19,455 nt of DNA from an uncultured Polaribacter sp. (GTDB lineage Bacteria > Bacteroidota > Bacteroidia > Flavobacteriales > Flavobacteriaceae), in NCBI GenBank assembly GCA_913050305.1, contig CAJXAS010000013.1:1-19455 (forward strand), read 5' to 3'. A model generated the notes under the pieces. That model was given only the letters and a program-made list of their open reading frames with translations. It did not search any database and was not told the DNA's origin. Below are positions 8,323-15,886 of the stretch, piece after piece (position 1 is the first letter of the stretch; every line of letters starts with the position of its first letter). The translations under genes were made by a program, and so were the position numbers.

Positions 8323-9399
8323 TTATATCCCGTCATTCAAACTTTTTAATTTCTCTGTATTTTCGGCCAACATTAACTCATCTATAATTTTTTGAATATC
8401 ACCATTTAAAATATTAGGTAAATCATACAATGACAGCCCAATTCTGTGGTCTGTAACTCTACCTTGCGCATAATTATAAGTTCTAATCTTAGCACTTCTA
8501 TCTCCAGAAGAAACCATAGAACCACGCTTTAAAGCGTCTTCTGCATTTTTCTTTGCCAACTCCATGTCGTACAAACGAGAACGAAGTACTTTAAAGGCTT
8601 TTTCCTTGTTTTTATGCTGCGATTTCTGATCTTGACACTGAGCAACCAAACCTGTTGGAATGTGCGTTAAACGCACTGCAGAATAGGTTGTGTTTACAGA
8701 TTGCCCTCCTGGACCTGAAGAACAGAAAAAATCGATTCTTACTTCTTTTGGGTTAATCTCTACATCAAACTCTTCAGCCTCTGGAAAAACCATACAAGTT
8801 GCTGCAGAAGTATGCACACGACCTTGTGTTTCTGTTTGAGGAACACGTTGCACACGGTGCACACCAGCCTCAAATTTTAATGTTCCATATACATCTGGGC
8901 CATTCACTTCAAACTGAATTTCTTTAAAACCCCCATTGGTTCCCTCAGAATAATCTACCGTAGAAACTTTCCAACCTCTACCTTCACAATATTTAGAATA
9001 CATTCTAAATAAATCTCCTGCAAAAATACTTGCTTCATCTCCACCAGTTCCTGCACGTAATTCTACTACTGCATTTTTAGAATCTTCTGGATCTGTTGGA
9101 ATTAATAAAAACCTAATCTCATCTTCTAAAAAAGGGATTCTAGTATTGGCTTCATCAATTTCCATCTTTGCCATCTCGTTCATCTCTGCATCAGAACCAT
9201 CAGCAAGAATTTCTTTTGCTTCTTCGATGTTATTTGTTAAAGCTTGATATTCATCACCCTTTACAACAACACTTCCTAAATCTTTATATTCTTTCATCAA
9301 TTGCGCATAACGCTTCTGATCCATGATAATTTCTGGCTGAATAATTAAATCAGAAACCTCATCATAACGTTGTTTAACAATTCTTAATTTATCTAACAT
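8323..9399 (-). CDS. prfA: Peptide chain release factor 1
   Basis: RF1 recognises UAA and UAG stop codons in the ribosomal A site and triggers release of the finished peptide. The 358 residues match the family (360 in E. coli). The codon-reading tripeptide is PQT at 187-189 within HRVQRVPQTETQGRVHTS, which fits the RF1 PxT motif and rules out RF2 (SPF). The catalytic GGQ is at 231-233 within CSSGPGGQSVNTT, where the glutamine would be methylated by PrmC. It follows purM (109-base gap) on the same strand and ends against the two-way terminator. A possible -7 box lies 22 bases upstream of the start. Confidence 0.97.
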   Translation of the reverse strand: MLDKLRIVKQRYDEVSDLIIQPEIIMDQKRYAQLMKEYKDLGSVVVKGDEYQALTNNIEEAKEILADGSDAEMNEMAKMEIDEANTRIPFLEDEIRFLLIPTDPEDSKNAVVELRAGTGGDEASIFAGDLFRMYSKYCEGRGWKVSTVDYSEGTNGGFKEIQFEVNGPDVYGTLKFEAGVHRVQRVPQTETQGRVHTSAATCMVFPEAEEFDVEINPKEVRIDFFCSSGPGGQSVNTTYSAVRLTHIPTGLVAQCQDQKSQHKNKEKAFKVLRSRLYDMELAKKNAEDALKRGSMVSSGDRSAKIRTYNYAQGRVTDHRIGLSLYDLPNILNGDIQKIIDELMLAENTEKLKSLNDGI

Positions 9400-9421
9400 T
9401 TGTTGCTCTTTTCTTGGAATG

Positions 9422-9429
9422 CGAATTTA
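9422..9429 (-). promoter_or_regulatory. Candidate -7 box of prfA
   Basis: On the minus strand this reads TAAATTCG, matching TAnnTTTG at 7 of 8 bases, 22 bases before the prfA start. No good -33 element is seen. Confidence 0.3.
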
Positions 9430-9508
9430 CAATTTTTATAGGAAAGTTAAATAGTTCGTTTTGAGTATATTTTATATCCTTTGATAAGGCTTTCAAAACT
9501 AAATTTTT

Positions 9509-10708
9509 CTAATACTCAAAAACTCCAAATTCACTCGTAATCGTTAATTTTTTAGTTAGGTTCTGATTTTCATCAGCGTTAAAAGCTGCTACCTTACCCA
9601 CAATTTTAGCGTCTACATTAAATGATTTAGAAATTGCAATAATTTCTTTTGCTACTTCTGGAGAAACGTATATCTCCATTCTATGGCCGCAGTTAAATAC
9701 TTGATACATTTCTTTCCAATCTGTATTCGATTGTTCTTGTATTAATTTAAATAATGGCGGTACTTCAAACATATTGTCTTTTACAATGTGTAAATCATCA
9801 ACAAAATGTAATATTTTAGTTTGTGCACCCCCAGAACAATGAATCATTCCGTGAATGGTATCTGAATTAAATTTTGATAAAATTTCTTTGATAATTGGCG
9901 CATATGTTCTTGTTGGAGACAAAACTAACTTACCAGCATTAATGGGAGAATTAATTACCTCATCTGTCAATTTTGTATTCCCAGAATACACCAATTCTTC
10001 AGGCACTTCAGCATCAAAACTTTCTGGGTATTTTTCTGCTAAATATTTATGAAAAACATCATGTCTTGCCGAAGTTAATCCATTAGAACCCATCCCTCCA
10101 TTATACTCTGTCTCATAACTTGCTTGCCCAAAAGATTCTAAACCAACAATTACATCGCCTACACTTATATTTGCATTGTCTATAACATCCGAACGTTTTA
10201 AACGTGCCGTTACCGTAGAGTCTACAATAATTGTTCTTACTAAATCACCAACATCTGCTGTTTCACCTCCTGTAGAATGTATTGTAACACCAAAACCTTT
10301 TAAATCTTCGATTAATTCTTCAGTTCCGTTTATAATTGCTGATAAAACTTCACCAGGAATTTTACTTTTATTACGACCTATTGTAGAAGACAGCATAATA
10401 TTATCTGTTGCACCAACACATAATAGATCATCAATATTCATAATTAACGCATCTTGTGCAATGCCTTTCCAAACAGAAATATCTCCTGTTTCTTTCCAAT
10501 ACATATAAGCTAAAGAAGATTTTGTTCCAGCACCATCTGCGTGCATGATCAAACAATAATCTGCATCATTTGTTAAATAATCGGGTACAATTTTACAGAA
10601 TGCCTTTGGAAACAAACCTTTGTCTATATTCTTAATTGCGTTGTGTACATCTTCTTTAGATGCAGAAACACCCCTTTGTGCGTACCTTTTAGAAACTTCT
10701 TGACTCAT
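9509..10708 (-). CDS. purM: Phosphoribosylformylglycinamidine cyclo-ligase (AIR synthase), long Bacteroidota form
   Basis: PurM closes the imidazole ring of aminoimidazole ribotide from FGAM with ATP, step five of purine synthesis. Recognisable PurM motifs are HADGAGTKSSLAY (56-68, ATP and substrate loop), STGGETADVGD (145-155), GMGSNGLTSAR (205-215), SPTRTY (264-269) and MYQVFNCGHRM (334-344). At 399 residues it is longer than E. coli PurM (345); the extra length is spread through the N terminus and the region around 215-260. It is quite divergent from the E. coli enzyme, so its identity rests on ordered motifs. It stands between glnN and prfA with no other pur gene nearby. The stop is TAG. 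Its upstream region has a perfect -7 box that lies inside the gap after glnN. Confidence 0.9.
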   Translation of the reverse strand: MSQEVSKRYAQRGVSASKEDVHNAIKNIDKGLFPKAFCKIVPDYLTNDADYCLIMHADGAGTKSSLAYMYWKETGDISVWKGIAQDALIMNIDDLLCVGATDNIMLSSTIGRNKSKIPGEVLSAIINGTEELIEDLKGFGVTIHSTGGETADVGDLVRTIIVDSTVTARLKRSDVIDNANISVGDVIVGLESFGQASYETEYNGGMGSNGLTSARHDVFHKYLAEKYPESFDAEVPEELVYSGNTKLTDEVINSPINAGKLVLSPTRTYAPIIKEILSKFNSDTIHGMIHCSGGAQTKILHFVDDLHIVKDNMFEVPPLFKLIQEQSNTDWKEMYQVFNCGHRMEIYVSPEVAKEIIAISKSFNVDAKIVGKVAAFNADENQNLTKKLTITSEFGVFEY

Positions 10709-10727
10709 ATTGTTGTGTTGTGTGCTG

Positions 10728-10735
10728 CAAATTTA
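10728..10735 (-). promoter_or_regulatory. -7 box of purM
   Basis: On the minus strand this reads TAAATTTG followed by C, a perfect TAnnTTTG. It ends 19 bases before the purM start codon. The -33 region would lie within or next to the glnN terminator. Confidence 0.55.
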
Positions 10736-10744
10736 GTCTTTTAC

Positions 10745-10779
10745 ATAAAAAATCCTATCGAAAAGTAGGATGTTTTTAT
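10745..10779 (-). terminator. Terminator of glnN, abutting the purM promoter
   Basis: On the minus strand a hairpin with core ATCCTA/TAGGAT (10766-10771 with 10752-10757), an 8-base loop and flanking A/T pairs with one bulge is followed by TTTTTTAT. It begins within a few bases of the glnN stop codon and lies directly upstream of the purM -7 box. Confidence 0.65.
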
Positions 10780-10781
10780 GA

Positions 10782-12965
10782 TTACTTTGTAAACAATAAT
10801 TCTCTATATTTTGTTAGCGGCCACAAATTATCATCAACCATCGTTTCTAGCTTATCGCAATGATATCTAATTTGCTCAAAAAATGGTTTTACTTTGCTAC
10901 AATATTCTTCCGCAGATTTTAAACCACTATGCTTGTTCGCTTTTGCTCGCTGCGCTTCCATTTTAATTACTAATGAATTAATTTCTGTAATATGATTGGA
11001 AATTATCATAATTAATTCTATTTGCTCTTTGGCAATGTTCTTGTATTCTCCGCCAAAAATTTCCTTTAAATTCTTAGTGTTTTCTAATAGTGTATTTTGA
11101 TAAATAATTGCAGTTGGAACTACATGATTTCTAGAAATATCTCCTAAAACTCTGCTTTCTATTTGCAAACGCTTTGTATATTCTTCTAGTTTAATTTCGT
11201 AACGAGCTTCAATCTCTATCTTATTCATTACACCCATTTCTTGATATAAGGCTATCCCTTTTTTCGAAATCAAAGCCTTTAAAGCTTCTGGCGCAGTTTT
11301 ATTATTACTTAAACCTCTTTTCTTAGCTTCTTTTTCCCAAGCTTCGGTATAACCATCTCCATCAAATCTAATTTTCTTAGATGCTTTAATGTATTCTCTT
11401 AATACATTAAAAACAGCTTCATCTTTTTTAAGGTTGTTGCTATCTATCAGTTTATCTACATCTACCTTAAACTCTTTTAATTGTTTTGCAACAATAGTAT
11501 TTAATACCGTCATTGGTCCTGCACAATTTGCAGAAGAACCAACTGCTCTAAATTCAAATTTATTACCTGTAAATGCAAAGGGAGAAGTTCTATTAATGTC
11601 TGTATTGTCTAGTAATATTTCAGGAATTTTACCAATGATATTTAGTTTTAAATCTGTTTTTTCTTTTGGTGACAATTTTCCTTTAGTTACATTTTCTAGT
11701 TCATCTAAAACCTCAGAAAGTTGATTACCAATAAAGACTGAAATAATTGCCGGTGGCGCTTCATTTGCACCCAATCTATAATCATTACTTGCAGAAACAA
11801 TAGACGCCCTTAATAGTTCTTCATTTTCATAAACTGCTTTTATGGTATTCACAAAAAAGGTTAAGAATTGCAAGTTCTTCATTGGAGTTTTACCAGGACT
11901 TAATAAATTAGTACCATTCTCTAAAGACAAAGACCAATTGTTATGTTTCGCAGAACCATTTATACTTGCAAATGGCTTTTCATGGAATAACACTTTAAAA
12001 CTATGTCTTTTAGCTACTTTATGCATCACATCCATCAATAAAGAATTATGATCTACAGCTAAGTTTACCTCTTCAAAAATAGGCGCAACTTCAAATTGAT
12101 TTGGTGCAACTTCATTATGTCTTGTTTTGACAGGAATTCCTAAAAGCATACATTCTTCTTCTAACTCTTGCATGAAACTCATTGCTCTTGCAGGGATTAT
12201 TCCAAAATAATGATCATCTAATTGTTGCCCTTTTGCTGAAGAATGCCCTAATAAAGTTCTACCTGTTAACTGAATATCTGGCCTAGAAATTGCCAATGCA
12301 TCGTCTATTAAAAAGAATTCTTGCTCCCAACCTAAAGTAGCATTTACTTTACTTATGTTTTTATCAAAATACTTACATACTGCCGTGGCATGGGTATCTA
12401 TTGCTTGTAATGCCTTTAACAATGGTGTTTTATTATCTAAAGCTTCTCCCGTATACGCAACAAAAATTGTTGGAATACAAAGTGTTCTCTCATAAATAAA
12501 CGCTGGTGACGTTGGGTCCCAAGCCGTAAAGCCTCTTGCCTCAAATGTATTCCTAATACCTCCACTAGGAAAACTAGATGCATCTGGTTCTTGCTGTACA
12601 AGTTGCTCACCATCAAATTTCTCCATGGCTAAACTACCATTAATAGACTCAAAAAAAGCATCATGCTTTTCTGCTGTTGCTCCTGTTAATGGCTGAAACC
12701 AATGTGTATAATGCGTGGCACCTTTAGATAAGGCCCAATCTTTCATACTTACTGCTACCTGATCTGCAATTTTACGATCTATCCTCGTGCCGTGTTCAAT
12801 TGCATTCATTACACTTTCAAAAGCTGTACGTGTTAAATACTGCTGCATGGCGTACTTATTAAATACATTTTGTCCAAAAAGTGTTGACCTTTTTTCGGTC
12901 TGATTCACCACAACTGGTTTTCTTTGTAATGCTTCTTGTAAAGCATTGAATCTAATAATTGACAT
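10782..12965 (-). CDS. glnN: Glutamine synthetase type III
   Basis: GSIII condenses ammonia with glutamate using ATP. The 727-residue length and the GSIII signature HYTHWFQPLTG (85-95) separate it from the shorter GSI and GSII. Other motifs are GWEQEFFLID (212-221, metal-binding glutamates), HNEVAPNQFEVAP (283-295), NGSAKHNNWS (336-345, ATP and ammonia site) and FRAVGSSANCAGP further on. GSIII is known as a dodecamer of two face-to-face hexamers found in Bacteroidota, cyanobacteria and some anaerobes. It is transcribed away from the type II gene at 13131 across a 165-base shared region with repeated ACCCCTA sites. This pairing suggests joint or opposite nitrogen control. A terminator follows the gene. 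Confidence 0.96.
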   Translation of the reverse strand: MSIIRFNALQEALQRKPVVVNQTEKRSTLFGQNVFNKYAMQQYLTRTAFESVMNAIEHGTRIDRKIADQVAVSMKDWALSKGATHYTHWFQPLTGATAEKHDAFFESINGSLAMEKFDGEQLVQQEPDASSFPSGGIRNTFEARGFTAWDPTSPAFIYERTLCIPTIFVAYTGEALDNKTPLLKALQAIDTHATAVCKYFDKNISKVNATLGWEQEFFLIDDALAISRPDIQLTGRTLLGHSSAKGQQLDDHYFGIIPARAMSFMQELEEECMLLGIPVKTRHNEVAPNQFEVAPIFEEVNLAVDHNSLLMDVMHKVAKRHSFKVLFHEKPFASINGSAKHNNWSLSLENGTNLLSPGKTPMKNLQFLTFFVNTIKAVYENEELLRASIVSASNDYRLGANEAPPAIISVFIGNQLSEVLDELENVTKGKLSPKEKTDLKLNIIGKIPEILLDNTDINRTSPFAFTGNKFEFRAVGSSANCAGPMTVLNTIVAKQLKEFKVDVDKLIDSNNLKKDEAVFNVLREYIKASKKIRFDGDGYTEAWEKEAKKRGLSNNKTAPEALKALISKKGIALYQEMGVMNKIEIEARYEIKLEEYTKRLQIESRVLGDISRNHVVPTAIIYQNTLLENTKNLKEIFGGEYKNIAKEQIELIMIISNHITEINSLVIKMEAQRAKANKHSGLKSAEEYCSKVKPFFEQIRYHCDKLETMVDDNLWPLTKYRELLFTK

Positions 12966-13007
12966 ATTGTTAGTTTTATGTGTATTTTTTTTACTTTTAA
13001 ATAAATC

Positions 13008-13066
13008 ACCCCTACTAAAATTAGGGATAAAATTATTTTCTTGTAAAATTAAACATTTTACCCCTA
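13008..13066. repeat. Paired ACCCCTA sites in the glnN-glnA divergent region, possible nitrogen operator
   Basis: ACCCCTA occurs at 13008-13014 and again at 13060-13066, start points 52 bases apart (about five helical turns, so the same DNA face). The first copy forms an inverted repeat, CCCTA-N7-TAGGG (13010-13026), that encloses the candidate minus-strand -7 box of glnN. The second copy lies just upstream of the -33 box of the plus-strand gene and is followed by TAGGTA at 13081-13086, so it is a looser inverted repeat. I infer a shared regulator that may loop DNA between the two promoters; the regulator is unknown. Confidence 0.45.
13016..13047 (-). promoter_or_regulatory. Candidate promoter of glnN
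   Basis: On the minus strand TTTA (13047-13044) and TAATTTTA (13023-13016) are 20 bases apart, near the Bacteroidota pattern TTTG-N19-TAnnTTTG. Each box has one mismatch. The -7 box falls inside the first inverted repeat. Confidence 0.3.
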
Positions 13067-13071
13067 TATTT

Positions 13072-13102
13072 TTTGATATGTAGGTATTTTATTTCATTTT
13101 TG
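13072..13102 (+). promoter_or_regulatory. Promoter of the type II glutamine synthetase gene
   Basis: TTTG (13072-13075), a 19-base spacer, then CATTTTTG (13095-13102) closely match the Bacteroidota primary sigma promoter TTTG-N19-TAnnTTTG with one mismatch. Transcription should begin near 13108, leaving a leader of about 22 bases. Confidence 0.6.
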
Positions 13103-13130
13103 CATTATTAAAATCATAGAAACAATTATT

Positions 13131-14147
13131 ATGGCAAAAATCAAGTTAGAATACATTTGGTTAGATGGATACAAACCAACTCAAAACTTAAGAAGTAAAA
13201 CAAAAGTTGAAGAACACGAAAACTTCCAAGGAACTGTTGAAGAGTTAGGACTTTGGTCTTTTGATGGTTCTTCTACGAAACAAGCTTCTGGAGGAGCATC
13301 TGACTGTATTTTAAAGCCAGTAGCTGTTTATCCAGACCCTAAAAGAATAAATGGGTATTTAGTAATGACTGAGGTTATGAATGCTGACGGAACTCCGCAC
13401 ATTTCTAATGCAAGAGCTACTATTGAAGACGATGATAATGATTTCTGGTTCGGATTTGAACAAGAATACTTTATTATGGATACAGAAACAGATTTACCTT
13501 TAGGATTTCCAAGAGGCGGTTACCCGGCTCCACAAGGAATGTATTACTGTTCAGTTGGTGGAAAAAATACACATGGCCGAGCTTTCGTTGAAGAGCATGC
13601 TGATTTATGTATTGATGCTGGTTTGAATTTTGAAGGAATTAACCAAGAGGTTGCATCTGGACAATGGGAATACCAATTGTTTGCAAAAGGCGCGAAGAAA
13701 GCTGGAGATGAGATCTGGATCTCTAGATATTTATTAGATCGTTTAACTGAAGGGAAAGGAATGTACATTGAGTACCACCCAAAACCATTAGGAAATACAG
13801 ATTGGAATGGATCTGGAATGCATGCAAATTTCTCTAACACCATCTTAAGAACTTGTGGTTCTAAAGATAAGTATATTGAAATATGTGAAGCTTTCCGTCC
13901 GCTTGTTAAGGAACACATTGCAGTGTATGGTGAGCACAATGATCTGCGCTTAACCGGTGATCACGAAACTGCATCTATTCATGATTTCTCTTGGGGAGTT
14001 TCAGATAGAGGCGCATCTATTCGTATTCCAATTATCGCTGTAGAAAAAGGATACAAAGGTTGGTTAGAAGACCGTCGTCCGTCTTCAAACGGAGATCCGT
14101 ATAAAATTGCATCAAGAATTATTAAAACTGTAAAGCCAGTTAAATAG
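13131..14147 (+). CDS. glnA: Glutamine synthetase type II (eukaryote-like)
   Basis: A second glutamine synthetase of the GSII subfamily, the form also found in eukaryotes and in rhizobia as GlnII. The 338 residues match GSII rather than GSI (about 470). Motifs are LWSFDGSST (41-49, beta-grasp domain), FGFEQEY (107-113, metal ligands), GINQEVASGQWEYQ (169-182), DWNGSGMHANFS (224-235), LTGDHET (274-280) and SDRGASIRIP (291-300, glutamate and phosphate binding). It lacks the GSI adenylylation tyrosine region, so GlnE-type control is not expected. It diverges from glnN and probably shares control; why the cell keeps two unrelated synthetases side by side is not evident from sequence. A perfect palindromic terminator follows. 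Confidence 0.95.
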   Translation: MAKIKLEYIWLDGYKPTQNLRSKTKVEEHENFQGTVEELGLWSFDGSSTKQASGGASDCILKPVAVYPDPKRINGYLVMTEVMNADGTPHISNARATIEDDDNDFWFGFEQEYFIMDTETDLPLGFPRGGYPAPQGMYYCSVGGKNTHGRAFVEEHADLCIDAGLNFEGINQEVASGQWEYQLFAKGAKKAGDEIWISRYLLDRLTEGKGMYIEYHPKPLGNTDWNGSGMHANFSNTILRTCGSKDKYIEICEAFRPLVKEHIAVYGEHNDLRLTGDHETASIHDFSWGVSDRGASIRIPIIAVEKGYKGWLEDRRPSSNGDPYKIASRIIKTVKPVK

Positions 14148-14165
14148 TTTAAATATAATTATTAC

Positions 14166-14202
14166 AAAAAAAACGCTAACAATTAATTGTTAGCGTTTTT
14201 TT
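14166..14202. terminator. Two-way terminator between glnA and the antiporter gene
   Basis: A perfect 36-base palindrome (14167-14202) with core CGCTAACAATTAATTGTTAGCG would form an 18-bp stem less a small TTAA loop. Eight A on the left and seven T on the right serve transcripts from both convergent genes. Confidence 0.92.
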
Positions 14203-14213
14203 ATGCGGTAGTT

Positions 14214-15158
14214 TTAAAAAACTAAATAAATAAAAATTGCATACGCTAAGAACAAAAATCCTCCTTTAAGCCTGCTTAAAACAAACTTCTTTTTTATAAA
14301 AACTAAAGGAATCAATATCGCAGAAAAACCAAGCATCCAAAAAATATCTCTTGACAAGATTTGAGGTTCGTTTAAAGGAATTGGGATTTCTTTTATAATT
14401 GCTGTGACCCCAAGAACAGAACCAATATTAAAAATATTAGACCCAATCAAATTTCCCAAAGAAATTGCTTTTTCACCTTTTATTGCCGCAATTACAGAAG
14501 CTGCTAATTCTGGTACACTTGTACCAATAGCAATCATTGTAATTGAGATAACCCCCTCACTAACACCCATACTTTTTGCAATATCTTTTGCCCCATCTAC
14601 TAAAAAACCAGCACCATAATACAAAGCAAGGCCCCCTATTAATAACCAAATAAATATTTTACCATACCCAATTTCTGCTAAAGCATCATCAATATCATCT
14701 ATAACAACCTCTTCTTTTCTTGCATTTCTTATCAACACAAATAGAAAAATAGCCAATCCTGCTAAAAGTAAAACACCTTCTATTTGGGTTAAAACAGCAT
14801 CATTTGTTAAAAAGTAATACAAAATAAGCGAGAAAAACATCATTACAGGCCAATTAAACTTGTAAAAATCTCTCTGCACCGAAATAGGACCTATAATTGC
14901 TGTAATCCCTAATACAAGGCCAATATTAGCAATATTAGAACCAATAACATTATTTATTGCGATTGCAGGAGAACCGTCTAATGCGGCTTGTAAGCTAACT
15001 AATAATTCTGGTAAAGAAGTGGCAAATGAAACTACGGTCATACCAATCACCATTTTAGAAATTTCTAATTTAAAAGACAAACTAATAGCTGCTTTTACTA
15101 AAAAATCACCTCCAATGACTAATAATATAAATCCAATAATCACAAAAAAAATACTCAT
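14214..15158 (-). CDS. Calcium/sodium antiporter of the CaCA family (YrbG-like)
   Basis: A 314-residue inner-membrane cation exchanger, probably exporting Ca2+ in exchange for Na+ or H+. It shows the internal duplication of the family: alpha-1 motif VIGMTVVSFATSLPELLVS (37-55, E51) followed by GSNIANIG, and alpha-2 motif ISITMIAIGTSVPELAASV (204-222, E217) followed by GSNIFNIG. About ten hydrophobic segments are visible. A loop with EEVVIDDIDD (about 149-158) between the halves is acidic. The two glutamates correspond to the ion ligands known from archaeal NCX structures. The ion cannot be fixed by sequence. It is a single gene converging on glnA; a weak -7 box lies just upstream. Confidence 0.92.
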   Translation of the reverse strand: MSIFFVIIGFILLVIGGDFLVKAAISLSFKLEISKMVIGMTVVSFATSLPELLVSLQAALDGSPAIAINNVIGSNIANIGLVLGITAIIGPISVQRDFYKFNWPVMMFFSLILYYFLTNDAVLTQIEGVLLLAGLAIFLFVLIRNARKEEVVIDDIDDALAEIGYGKIFIWLLIGGLALYYGAGFLVDGAKDIAKSMGVSEGVISITMIAIGTSVPELAASVIAAIKGEKAISLGNLIGSNIFNIGSVLGVTAIIKEIPIPLNEPQILSRDIFWMLGFSAILIPLVFIKKKFVLSRLKGGFLFLAYAIFIYLVF

Positions 15159-15173
15159 ACATCTTATTTTTTA

Positions 15174-15181
15174 CGAAGATA
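15174..15181 (-). promoter_or_regulatory. Weak candidate -7 box of the antiporter gene
   Basis: On the minus strand TATCTTCG matches TAnnTTTG at 7 of 8 bases, 15 bases before the start codon. No -33 box is visible at normal spacing. Confidence 0.25.
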
Positions 15182-15293
15182 CATTTTTATCACTTTAAGG
15201 AGAAAATAAAAAACAAAAGCAAATTATATTATTTTTTTTTAAAAACTATTTAGCATTAAACTATTCTTTTAATTAAGAGTTATTTATTTTTAG

Positions 15294-15301
15294 TAAATTT
15301 G
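15294..15301 (+). promoter_or_regulatory. -7 box for the 50-residue protein and DUF2007 operon
   Basis: TAAATTTG is a perfect TAnnTTTG, 18 bases before the ATG at 15320. A TTTT at 15267-15270 is the only -33 candidate, with a long 23-base spacer. Confidence 0.5.
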
Positions 15302-15319
15302 AGATAGAATTGAATACTG

Positions 15320-15472
15320 ATGAAAAAACAAGTTTTTAAAATTATTGCAAAAGTTAACAAAGTTATTTTACCTTCTTTTACAAAAAAAAGGTTAGATATT
15401 TCAAAAGCCTCGAAAAGCCAATTAGCTCTTATTGGATGGAGAGCTTTCATTACTAAAAACTCATTAAACTAA
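15320..15472 (+). CDS. Conserved 50-residue basic protein of unknown function
   Basis: A short reading frame, MKKQVFKIIAKVNK to TKNSLN, ending in TAA. It is strongly basic (11 K and 2 R) with a mixed hydrophobic pattern and a central LDISKASKSQLALIGW stretch. It has a perfect -7 promoter box upstream and is followed after 6 bases by the DUF2007 gene, which supports it as real. From memory, a family with this shape (about 50 residues, ILPS.., KASK.QLAxIGWR) is widespread in Flavobacteriaceae and often named SsrA-binding protein. True SmpB is about 150 residues and unlike this, so that name looks like an annotation error. I assign no function. Confidence 0.75.
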   Translation: MKKQVFKIIAKVNKVILPSFTKKRLDISKASKSQLALIGWRAFITKNSLN

Positions 15473-15478
15473 AAAAAC

Positions 15479-15709
15479 ATGGAAACATCACACATCACAA
15501 TATTTTCAGGTTCTACTATCATTGTAAAAGGACTTCAAAACAGATTAGAAGACAATCATATAAACTGTATTATTAAAGATAGAGTTGAATCTGCAAGACT
15601 TGGAGGCTTCGGCGAACAAAGAAGCGCCATTGAAGTTCTCATTCTAAAAACTGATCTTGAAAAAGCACAACCCATTGTAGATATTTATAAAAAAGAAATT
15701 AATTCATAA
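15479..15709 (+). CDS. DUF2007 family small protein (putative signal-transducing protein)
   Basis: A 76-residue soluble protein that fits DUF2007: a short alpha/beta fold with ITIFSGSTIIVKGLQNRLE at the N terminus, the conserved central run ESARLGGFG (residues about 37-45), and a C-terminal strand and helix (IEVLILKTDLEKAQPIVDIY). The family is often labelled putative signal transducing protein from a proposed PII-like fold, but no function is established. It starts 6 bases after the 50-residue gene and should be co-transcribed. It ends 38 bases before the tRNA -7 box. Confidence 0.85.
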   Translation: METSHITIFSGSTIIVKGLQNRLEDNHINCIIKDRVESARLGGFGEQRSAIEVLILKTDLEKAQPIVDIYKKEINS

Positions 15710-15724
15710 AAAGATAGAATAGCC

Positions 15725-15755
15725 TTTCTATATTGAAAAAACTCTATTATATTTG
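15725..15755 (+). promoter_or_regulatory. Promoter of tRNA-Arg
   Basis: TATATTTG (15748-15755) is a perfect TAnnTTTG, and TTTC (15725-15728) lies 19 bases upstream as a one-mismatch -33 box. Transcription would start about 7 bases before the mature tRNA. Confidence 0.6.
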
Positions 15756-15768
15756 CACCCACAAAAAT

Positions 15769-15842
15769 GGCCCTGTGGCGCAACTGGATAGCGCATCTGA
15801 CTACGAATCAGAAGGTTACAGGTTCGAATCTTGTCAGGGTCA
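15769..15842 (+). tRNA. tRNA-Arg with anticodon ACG
   Basis: A 74-base cloverleaf. The acceptor stem pairs GGCCCTG (15769-15775) with CAGGGTC (15835-15841), with one G-U pair, and the discriminator is A at 15842. The anticodon stem is TCTGA/TCAGA (15796-15800 and 15808-15812) around the loop CTACGAA, giving anticodon ACG at 15803-15805. The T arm has TTCGAAT. CCA is not encoded and must be added after transcription. A34 would be edited to inosine by TadA to read CGU, CGC and CGA. It stands alone with its own promoter and terminator. Confidence 0.97.
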
Positions 15843-15849
15843 CAATTTT

Positions 15850-15886
15850 AAAAAGCAACTTACTCACTACGAGTTAGTTGCTTTTT
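15850..15886 (+). terminator. Terminator after tRNA-Arg
   Basis: AAAAAGCAACTTACTC (15850-15865) pairs with GAGTTAGTTGCTTTTT (15871-15886) over 16 positions with one mismatch, around the loop ACTAC. The 3' arm ends in five T. It begins 8 bases after the tRNA. Confidence 0.88.

Noticed and set aside
9479..9508. Possible terminator after purM
   Set aside because: Only a 4-bp CCTT/AAGG stem can be drawn and no T tract follows on the minus strand.
15320..15472. SmpB, the tmRNA-binding protein
   Set aside because: At 50 residues it is a third of SmpB length and lacks its beta-barrel motifs.
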